Source: Planctomycetaceae bacterium
GTDB lineage: Bacteria > Planctomycetota > Planctomycetia > Pirellulales > Thermoguttaceae
DNA length: 5,052 nt
Direction of reading: 5' to 3'
NCBI GenBank assembly: GCA_031267635.1
Contig: JAIRYX010000391.1
Coordinates: forward strand, 1-5,052
Position 1 is the first letter of the stretch. The number at the start of each line of letters is the position of its first letter. Shown here one piece after another: positions 1 through 5,052 of the stretch. The notes beneath the pieces are model-generated. The model worked only from the letters and a program-made list of their open reading frames with translations. It did no database searches and was not told where the DNA came from. The translations under genes were made by a program, and so were the position numbers.

Positions 1-420
1 TATTAATGAAATAATCCCAAAATCATATTATGGAATATCCCAAATTATAAAGTTTTCTAATACAAATAATATAATTCTTATGATTGCTAATCAATACTAT
101 GGAGACGAAATATCTGATGAACAATATTATGTTTATGATTTAATATCAAAGAGAATGGAGATTTGTAAAAACAATAACTTAATAAAAAATATAATTGACC
201 CCAATTCTTTCATGGTTAGATTTTATGATTTTTCAGGAAAATATTTATTCTTAAATGGATATATTTTAGATTCAAACTATAATATTTTCAGTAAAATCAA
301 TGAAATTTATGCAGATATTTATGGTCTTGTTATTACCAATGGCGAAATAAAACAGTTGATAATAAAATCAAATTTGGATTTGGAAAATCCTCAAGATAAA
401 AAAAGTACAAGGAACAGCGT
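1..420. other. AT-rich segment with a composition step inside gene 1
   Basis: Counting by hand, positions 1-420 contain 96 G or C (about 23%) and 421-720 contain 97 of 300 (about 32%). Sampled 60-base lines of the next two genes run from about 33% to 52%. The step falls within one uninterrupted reading frame, just before the YARHG-encoding part, and codon choice changes with it, from almost only A/T-ending codons to a mix with C/G-ending ones. This could reflect domain shuffling, a recent recombination end point, or simply an amino-acid composition rich in Ile, Asn, Lys and Tyr. Confidence 0.6.
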
Positions 421-727
421 TTTAATCCCTTTTGTCCCCAATCCGTTTAGGGAAAAAGCCATGTATGAAATTTATGAAAACAAAACGTTAGCCGTTTCCG
501 ATTTGGAACAGTTCGATTCATTTGATTTACGTATACTGCGTAATATGATTTTTGCAAAACACAATTATGCATTCAAAGACAAGTTTTTACAGGCATATTT
601 TAATTTGTATCGCTTTTACACCGGCAATCATGATAAAAACAGATTAACAGACGTAAATCATTTACTGACCCCCGAAGACAAAAAGAATTTGGAATTGATA
701 CAAGAAGTAAGTAAAAAGAAAAAATGA
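2..727 (+). CDS. YARHG domain-containing protein, 5'-truncated by the window edge
   Basis: The frame is open from the first complete codon at position 2 to the TGA at 725-727 (241 codons visible), so the true start is probably upstream; the ATG at 80 is only the first internal Met. The C-terminal part matches the YARHG domain pattern: LRILRN, then FAKHN (551-565) in place of the eponymous YARHG, then a Phe-Lys-Asp turn, an aromatic LQAYFNLYRFY stretch, and a closing LTPEDKKNLELIQE helix. YARHG domains are small, C-terminal, found in extracytoplasmic bacterial proteins, and of unknown biochemical function. The N-terminal ~140 visible residues match no family I know. They are rich in Ile, Asn, Tyr and short strand-like segments (YVYDLISKRMEI, GKYLFLNGYIL), which could be the end of a beta-propeller, but that is weak. 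The protein ends in KKKK. The first 420 bases are much more AT-rich than the YARHG part. Coding is near certain, YARHG likely, overall function unknown. Confidence 0.85.
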   Translation: MNEIIPKSYYGISQIIKFSNTNNIILMIANQYYGDEISDEQYYVYDLISKRMEICKNNNLIKNIIDPNSFMVRFYDFSGKYLFLNGYILDSNYNIFSKINEIYADIYGLVITNGEIKQLIIKSNLDLENPQDKKSTRNSVLIPFVPNPFREKAMYEIYENKTLAVSDLEQFDSFDLRILRNMIFAKHNYAFKDKFLQAYFNLYRFYTGNHDKNRLTDVNHLLTPEDKKNLELIQEVSKKKK

Positions 728-775
728 AAGAAATTTGAATATTAAGTATTAGATATATAAACAAATTATTTTCGT
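728..775 (+). other. 48-bp intergenic spacer, no clear promoter or terminator
   Basis: The gap between gene 1 and gene 2 is A/T-rich. It has no stable hairpin followed by a T run, so transcription from gene 1 may continue through it. No Shine-Dalgarno motif precedes the ATG at 776. This fits Bacteroidota, where an A/T-rich unstructured leader usually suffices. A TTTG lies at 734-737, but no TAnnTTTG -7 box follows at the right distance. Confidence 0.5.
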
Positions 776-1495
776 ATGAGAACAAAAATTTATATCATTC
801 TATTGCTTTTGTTTGCCGGAAGTGCAGCCATTCACTCCCAAACCAAACAACAAGAAGTCTACCGCTTGGTGCAAGGCTTGTCCGATGAAGACAATGGCGT
901 TATCGGACAGCGTGTCGGTGAGTTGAAAATGTTTGCTGTTGCAGATTTTGACGCCGCGTCACAAGCTGAAATCGTTCGCTTATTGAAAAGGCCGAACTAT
1001 CCGCATTACAATGATATCGCTCTTTTGGCGGGCTATATTGGCGTTGGGAAAGCGGAATTGATGCAACACTATCAAAATCCGGGTTTACCCGTCCGGCAGA
1101 AATGGAACATCGTGTTGGCATTGGCTCGAATGGGAGAAAAAGCCCCGCTGGAATATTGCCTGAGCAAGATAAAAAAGGCTCCGGTCAACAGTTATGCCAT
1201 TAATTATTTGTTTCCGGACTTGATTTATACTCGTCAGAAAGCGGCGATAGATTACTGTGTAGAATGGCTGCATAGTGATGAAAAATTGTGTCAATCGCCG
1301 AATCCCGATTATTCAGCGTCCATTCCTTGCGCTTATGCTATTTTAGAACTGTTGGCGCCGGTTATCGAAGCATTTCCCGTTCCGGTTGATCCTGTCATTG
1401 GATTGGAAACCGGTGATTATGAAAAAACATTACAGGAAGTGCGCAAGTGGTTTAAAGCGCATCCCAACTATCAAATAAAAACGGATACATTATGA
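776..1495 (+). CDS. Exported HEAT-like alpha-helical repeat protein, 239 aa
   Basis: The product begins with Met-Arg-Thr-Lys, a hydrophobic core (IYIILLLLFAGSAA) and a likely signal peptidase I site after Ser21 (IHS|Q), so it should act in the periplasm or outside the cell. There is no lipobox. The mature part is mainly helical. Residues ~64-135 show paired amphipathic helices with short turns (EIVRLLKRP; DIALLAGYIG; RQKWNIVLALARMGE; PLEYCLSKIKK), the pattern of HEAT or Armadillo-type repeats, which usually bind protein partners. A further helical stretch follows, ending in a YEKTLQEVRKWFKAHP helix. Four cysteines (128, 161, 172, 185) cluster in the second half and could pair in an oxidising compartment. 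The stop overlaps the start of the giant exported gene downstream, so the two are probably translationally coupled, and this protein may be its chaperone, partner or tether; that role is inferred from context only. The upstream frame offers no better start. Coding and export are solid; HEAT-like fold is moderate; no specific family is recognised. Confidence 0.88.
   Translation: MRTKIYIILLLLFAGSAAIHSQTKQQEVYRLVQGLSDEDNGVIGQRVGELKMFAVADFDAASQAEIVRLLKRPNYPHYNDIALLAGYIGVGKAELMQHYQNPGLPVRQKWNIVLALARMGEKAPLEYCLSKIKKAPVNSYAINYLFPDLIYTRQKAAIDYCVEWLHSDEKLCQSPNPDYSASIPCAYAILELLAPVIEAFPVPVDPVIGLETGDYEKTLQEVRKWFKAHPNYQIKTDTL
1492..1495 (+). other. ATGA stop/start overlap coupling genes 2 and 3
   Basis: The four bases ATGA contain both the start codon of the giant gene (1492-1494) and the TGA of the gene before it (1493-1495). 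This is the classic arrangement for termination-reinitiation, and no Shine-Dalgarno motif precedes the start. The choice of this ATG over the next in-frame one (1501) is supported by the overlap and because it supplies the Lys-Lys n-region of the signal peptide. Confidence 0.85.
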
Positions 1496-4400
1496 AAAAG
1501 ATGTTCGTCCTTTTGGTTGCCTCGTGTCTTGGCTTTGCTCCGGTTCACGGACAAGAACAAGATTATGTTGATTTGGACAAAATAACTCAAATTTCACCGG
1601 ATAATCAGAAAAAAGTTACTGCTGCTTTAGCGGCCGCGGACGCCGTGAAGAAAGCGGGAGCCTATATTGAATCCTTATCCGATTTATTGCAAGATGGAAC
1701 ATTATCCTTTCCTGTAGGCGTTAAAAAGGGCGATTACGAATTAATTGTGCATCATATTGAATATGATTCCGAAACGCATAATCCTAAAATCTACGCCACC
1801 TGCGCCTTTAAATTCAAAGACTCCGGCGAAAAGGTGGCGTTTGCCGGTGAAGCCGTATTTACCGGTCACAGTGGTGTTGAAATGAATGGAAGCTTGGCAT
1901 TGATAGCTCCGGTAAGGCAAAATCTTGGAAAAGGAGCCGCTATCATCATCAAGGAAGGCACAAAAGTCAATTTCGATTGCGACGGCGTCAACAACTTCGA
2001 CGCCAAACTCACATGGATGGTCACGTCCGGTAAAATCAAACCGGTAAACTCACAAGGAGAGCCTACCGGAAAACCATTAGCCGTAAACTTCGATGCCAAA
2101 TTTGCCGGTTTCGATAATTATGCAGTCTCATTAAACATCAACCAATCATTTACGTTCCAAGGATTGGACGATGTGATTTTTACGCTCAAAGGAGCAATCT
2201 TAGACCAAAGCGATACGGAAACATCGCCCATGACTCGTTTTCCCGAAAACTATTTCACTCCCGTTTCCGAAGACGTCCGCCAACTGTGGAAAGGAGTTGC
2301 CGTCACAGAGGCCTCCGTTAGTCTGCCGGGCGTGTTCAAAAAACCGGAAACCAACGATGAACGTATTATTTTGGCGATGCAGGACGTCTTGTTTGATGAA
2401 AACGGATTTTCGGGCTATGTATCCGGCAAAGACGTCATCCCTTCCGAAAACATCAACCGTGAGCGCTGGGATATCTCATTGTCCGACTTGTCAATCGGAT
2501 TTTTGAAAGAAAATCTTGTTTCTTTTGGTTTTGGCGGACATGTCAATATCCCGCCTTTGGGCAAAAACGCATTAATTCCTTACCGCGCATCTTTTAATCC
2601 GCAATTGGAACGCTACGAAATCAAAGCCGGAATTGCCGGAATATACGAATTTCCGGTCTTCAAAAGCACATTGGCTTTGAAAGACATATCCACCATAGAA
2701 ATAGCCTTTAAAAACGGCGGCGTCTACCCCGCCATTGACGCGTCAGGGAAATTAAGCATTGATGCACCGTTGGGCAACGACAGCGTCAAAACCTTTTCTG
2801 TTCCGGATATTGAATTTGAACACCTGATTATCAGTCGCGAAAGTCCATACGTGCAGATAGGAAACATTAGCGTAACCGGCGATTTTCGTTCGCCGAAATT
2901 AGGCGGATTTGAACTTTCCATTACCGATATTCAATCCTTTAAAAATGAAAAAGGCAGCGGCTTGACATTTAAAACCGGCGTCTCCCTGGGCGATATGTTC
3001 GACGGAATCACGAGCATCCAGCTGCTTGGCGATTACGAACATTGGAAATTCAAAGAAGTGTTTGTCGACCGGGTTAAGGTTGATTACAAATCCAAAGCAT
3101 TCAGCATTGCGGGCGATGTGTGGTTCAAAAACAGTGATCCGGTCTATGGCAATGGCTTTCGGGGCAGCGTCAAACTGTCTGTATTGGAGAAATTTGACTT
3201 TGATGCGATTGGCGTTTTTGGCGAAAAGGACAATTACAAATATTTTTTAGCCGATGTGTTTTATGAAACTGCGCCCACAACAGGGATTTTTGTTCCGCCG
3301 GTACTGAGTTTCTACGGCTTTGGCGGTGGCCTGTATCGTCGCATGCAGCAGGCTTCCAAAATGCCGGCTACCTCGACGGCAAACGCTGACAATGATTTTG
3401 GCAAATCATTGTCGGGGATTAGCTATCTACCTGATTCTAAAATCGGTTTAGGTTTTATGGCAACAACTAAATTTTCGATGCAATCTTCATCTAGTTTATT
3501 TAATGCCAAGGTCGGTTTGGAGATGCAGTTTAACAGTCATGGCGGCCTCAACTTTGTACAATTTCGAGGCGACGCCGGTTTCATGGACAATGCGAATAAG
3601 TGGGGCAAACTGTCCGACAACATAGCTAAAAAACTCAATGACCTGGAAGCGAAAGAGGGTGTTATCAACTTTCAAAAAGCAGATAAAGAAGCATTAATGA
3701 ATCAAACGCCCGAAAATCTAAACAGCGGCTTGCTAACGGCTTCGCTTAATATCGAATACGACTTGATGAATCAGGTTTTTTCCGCCGATTTGAACACGTA
3801 CTTAAATGCCGGATTGATAAAAGGAATCGGACAAAACAACCGTTTAGGTGGAGCATCGGCTTACTTTTCGCCCAATAAATGGTACGCTTATCTTGGAACG
3901 CCTTCCGACCGGTTAGGAATTGATATTTTGAATTTGGCAAAAGCCAATGCATATTTTATGTTGGGCGATGATATGCCGGCGCTGCCGCCTCCCCCTCAAA
4001 AAGTACTCAAAAATTTAAGTGCAGATAAACAAGCCAAATTAGCTCGCACCAATACGGCAAAATTGAACATGGGCGCAGGATTGGCTTTTGGAACCGGATT
4101 AGAAGTGAATTTTGACGCCAATCTGACTCCTTTCTATGCCCATATAGGCGCAGGTATAGGCGCCGAATTTTTGCTTTCCGACTTAAATGGAAGAACCTGC
4201 GTCGGATTTTCCGGCACGCCGGGCTTCAACGGCTGGTTTGCACAAACGCAGGCATGGGCGTATGCAGAAGCCGATATTGGTATTCGTGTGAAAATTTTCG
4301 GTAACCGAAGAAGTTTCAGCATATTGGATATTTCGGCAAGTACTTTATTGGAGGGATCGGGTCCTAATCCGATGTATTTTGCCGGAGCAGTCGGCGGACG

Positions 4401-5052
4401 CTTCAGCGTCCTGGGTGGCTTAGTCAGAGGACATTGTACTTTTGACTTTGAAATAGGTGAAAAATGTATCATTGAAAAAGATTCGCCGTTTGATGAAGAA
4501 GTCATTGCGCAATTAACGCCTGCCGAAGGCGCAAAAGACGTGAATGTTTTTGCTGCTCCTCAAGTGTTGTTTAACATCCCTGTAGACGTAAGAATGACGA
4601 TTGATGAAGAAAATGGAACAAAAGGCGCCTATATGGTAACCTTGGAAGAATGTACGGCGAAATACAAAGACGCCGGAAAAATCATCGCCGGACAGAATAA
4701 ATTCAGTAGCGACGGCCTCGTTTATATGTTGACTCCGGACGAACCGTTTGAAAGTCAAAAAGAAGTAGAAATGATAGCCAAAGTCAGTTTCAAAAAACTC
4801 GTAAACAACAAATGGGAATACGTGAAAGGCGACGATGGCAAACCGGTGTTTGAAAGCAAAACAACCGCTTTTCATACAGGCGATAGACCAAAAGAAATTT
4901 TGCCCGAACATGTAGCGTACAGTTATCCGATCAACCGTCAGTACAATTTTTACCCGAAAGAAACCAATCAGGGATATTTGCTTTTGATGCAAAACTACTC
5001 CTATCTTTTCACCACCGACAAGCCTGCCGGCTTCGATCAGAAACTGCGCATC
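1492..5052 (+). CDS. Giant exported beta-rich repeat protein with an Ig-like module, 3'-truncated by the window edge
   Basis: Frame 1 runs without a stop from the ATG at 1492 to the last base: 1187 codons, with the C-terminus outside the window. Residues 1-20 form a signal peptide (MKKMFVLLVAS…, probable cleavage VHG|Q). Residues ~30-65 are Ala-rich and helical. Residues ~80-330 are strand-rich and include a W-K-G-V-A-V…SLPGVF block. Residues ~332-592 contain three divergent repeats. Residues 596-615 are hydrophobic and Gly-rich. A helical Lys/Asp/Glu-rich insert lies at ~700-745. A PPPP hinge (832-835) leads into Gly-rich alternating strands (~855-1000). Residues ~1008-1127 resemble an SbsA-type bacterial Ig-like domain (LTPAEGAKDVNVFAAPQVLF … FHTGDRP). 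A new strand-rich segment starts at ~1140 (YSYPINRQYNFYP). Size, export signal and strand content suggest a cell-surface or outer-membrane-associated structure. No enzyme motif was seen. A C-terminal sorting domain (type IX secretion) cannot be judged because the end is missing. I recognise no characterised family; function unknown. Confidence 0.93.
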   Translation, partial: MKKMFVLLVASCLGFAPVHGQEQDYVDLDKITQISPDNQKKVTAALAAADAVKKAGAYIESLSDLLQDGTLSFPVGVKKGDYELIVHHIEYDSETHNPKIYATCAFKFKDSGEKVAFAGEAVFTGHSGVEMNGSLALIAPVRQNLGKGAAIIIKEGTKVNFDCDGVNNFDAKLTWMVTSGKIKPVNSQGEPTGKPLAVNFDAKFAGFDNYAVSLNINQSFTFQGLDDVIFTLKGAILDQSDTETSPMTRFPENYFTPVSEDVRQLWKGVAVTEASVSLPGVFKKPETNDERIILAMQDVLFDENGFSGYVSGKDVIPSENINRERWDISLSDLSIGFLKENLVSFGFGGHVNIPPLGKNALIPYRASFNPQLERYEIKAGIAGIYEFPVFKSTLALKDISTIEIAFKNGGVYPAIDASGKLSIDAPLGNDSVKTFSVPDIEFEHLIISRESPYVQIGNISVTGDFRSPKLGGFELSITDIQSFKNEKGSGLTFKTGVSLGDMFDGITSIQLLGDYEHWKFKEVFVDRVKVDYKSKAFSIAGDVWFKNSDPVYGNGFRGSVKLSVLEKFDFDAIGVFGEKDNYKYFLADVFYETAPTTGIFVPPVLSFYGFGGGLYRRMQQASKMPATSTANADNDFGKSLSGISYLPDSKIGLGFMATTKFSMQSSSSLFNAKVGLEMQFNSHGGLNFVQFRGDAGFMDNANKWGKLSDNIAKKLNDLEAKEGVINFQKADKEALMNQTPENLNSGLLTASLNIEYDLMNQVFSADLNTYLNAGLIKGIGQNNRLGGASAYFSPNKWYAYLGTPSDRLGIDILNLAKANAYFMLGDDMPALPPPPQKVLKNLSADKQAKLARTNTAKLNMGAGLAFGTGLEVNFDANLTPFYAHIGAGIGAEFLLSDLNGRTCVGFSGTPGFNGWFAQTQAWAYAEADIGIRVKIFGNRRSFSILDISASTLLEGSGPNPMYFAGAVGGRFSVLGGLVRGHCTFDFEIGEKCIIEKDSPFDEEVIAQLTPAEGAKDVNVFAAPQVLFNIPVDVRMTIDEENGTKGAYMVTLEECTAKYKDAGKIIAGQNKFSSDGLVYMLTPDEPFESQKEVEMIAKVSFKKLVNNKWEYVKGDDGKPVFESKTTAFHTGDRPKEILPEHVAYSYPINRQYNFYPKETNQGYLLLMQNYSYLFTTDKPAGFDQKLRI
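2485..3267 (+). repeat. Three divergent tandem protein repeats within the giant exported protein
   Basis: Three segments share one plan: unit 1 at 2485-2640 (residues ~332-383), unit 2 at 2821-2991 (~444-500) and unit 3 at 3070-3267 (~527-592). Each has a short strand, a Phe/Val-x-Ile/Phe-x-Gly turn, a strand leading to a Pro-Gly turn, and then alternating hydrophobic strands. The comparable turns are SFGFGGHVNIPPLG, QIGNISVTGDFRSPKLGGF and FSIAGDVWF…PVYGNGFRG. The similarity is visible in protein only; the DNA shows no direct repeat. Spacing is uneven (112 then 83 residues), so the boundaries are approximate. Duplicated beta-sheet units are inferred. Confidence 0.42.
4513..4881 (+). other. 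Likely SbsA-type bacterial Ig-like domain in the giant protein
   Basis: Residues ~1008-1130 begin LTPAEGAKDVNVFAAPQVLF, matching the usual opening of SbsA/Big_5 Ig-like domains (Pro-x-x-Gly-Ala-x-x-Val followed by a strand with Phe). They end with strands and a Phe-x-Thr-Gly-x-x-Pro closing motif, also typical. Length is about 120 residues, close to the family. Such domains act as rigid spacers or adhesion modules in surface proteins. The call is by eye from motif shape, not from a profile search. Confidence 0.5.

Noticed and set aside
80..727. ATG at 80 as the true start of gene 1
   Set aside because: The frame is open upstream to position 2, with similar composition and plausible residues (…YYGISQIIKFSNTNNIIL). 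No ribosome-binding site or signal peptide supports a start at 80.
734..762. Bacteroidota-type promoter (TTTG … TAnnTTTG) before gene 2
   Set aside because: Only the TTTG half is present. The sequence about 19 bases downstream (around TATAAAC) does not match the -7 box.
1492..1530. Possible lipobox (VAS-Cys12) in the signal peptide of the giant protein
   Set aside because: Cys12 would leave only 11 residues, too short for a normal lipoprotein signal, and the hydrophobic core continues past it. Cleavage at VHG|Q is a better fit.
2297..2506. Small plus-strand frame of 69 codons with a CRxC-like pattern
   Set aside because: It overlaps the giant gene in another frame. The Cys residues arise by chance from the overlapping codons, and it has no independent start signals.
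4134..4505. Minus-strand open frame of 123 codons
   Set aside because: Antisense to the same gene, Pro/Ser/Lys-rich with no domain pattern and no start context; a shadow.
4513..4992. Minus-strand open frame of 159 codons
   Set aside because: It lies wholly antisense to the giant plus-strand gene, which is continuous there with a sensible protein. The antisense product is a Phe/Cys-rich, low-plausibility sequence typical of a shadow frame.
1480..5052. Many GCCGG words, considered as uptake or REP-like repeats
   Set aside because: In the cases I checked they are mostly in-frame Ala-Gly codon pairs or similar, without a conserved flank or palindrome, so protein composition explains them.

Overview
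The window looks like a chromosomal fragment of a member of the Bacteroidota. The phylum call is an inference. It rests on a YARHG-type C-terminal domain, short signal peptides that end just before Gln (…HS|Q and …HG|Q), the lack of Shine-Dalgarno motifs in front of starts, and A/T-rich upstream regions. Coding is entirely on the plus strand and nearly gapless. There are no RNA genes, insertion sequences, CRISPR arrays or convincing terminators.

Layout: (1) Positions 2-727 hold the 3' part of a gene whose reading frame is open through the left edge; its product ends in a YARHG domain. The first ~420 bases are very AT-rich (about 23% G+C by hand count), the rest of the gene is about 32%, and the sampled parts of the next two genes are roughly 33-52%. 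(2) A 48-bp gap is followed by 776-1495, a complete 239-residue exported, mostly helical protein with HEAT-like helix pairs. (3) Its TGA stop overlaps the ATG of a very large gene (ATGA at 1492-1495). That third frame stays open for 1187 codons to the right edge and fills about 70% of the window. It encodes an exported, beta-strand-rich protein with divergent internal repeats, a Gly-rich hydrophobic segment, a Pro-rich hinge and an SbsA-type Ig-like module near the visible end.

How they fit together: the stop/start overlap suggests that genes 2 and 3 are co-translated, so a small exported helical-repeat protein and a giant exported beta-rich protein probably work together outside the cytoplasm. 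Gene 1 may be in the same transcript (same strand, short gap, no terminator seen), but its different base composition makes this less certain. I cannot assign a biochemical role to any of the three. The gene 2-gene 3 pair is the best candidate for an undescribed envelope or surface system.
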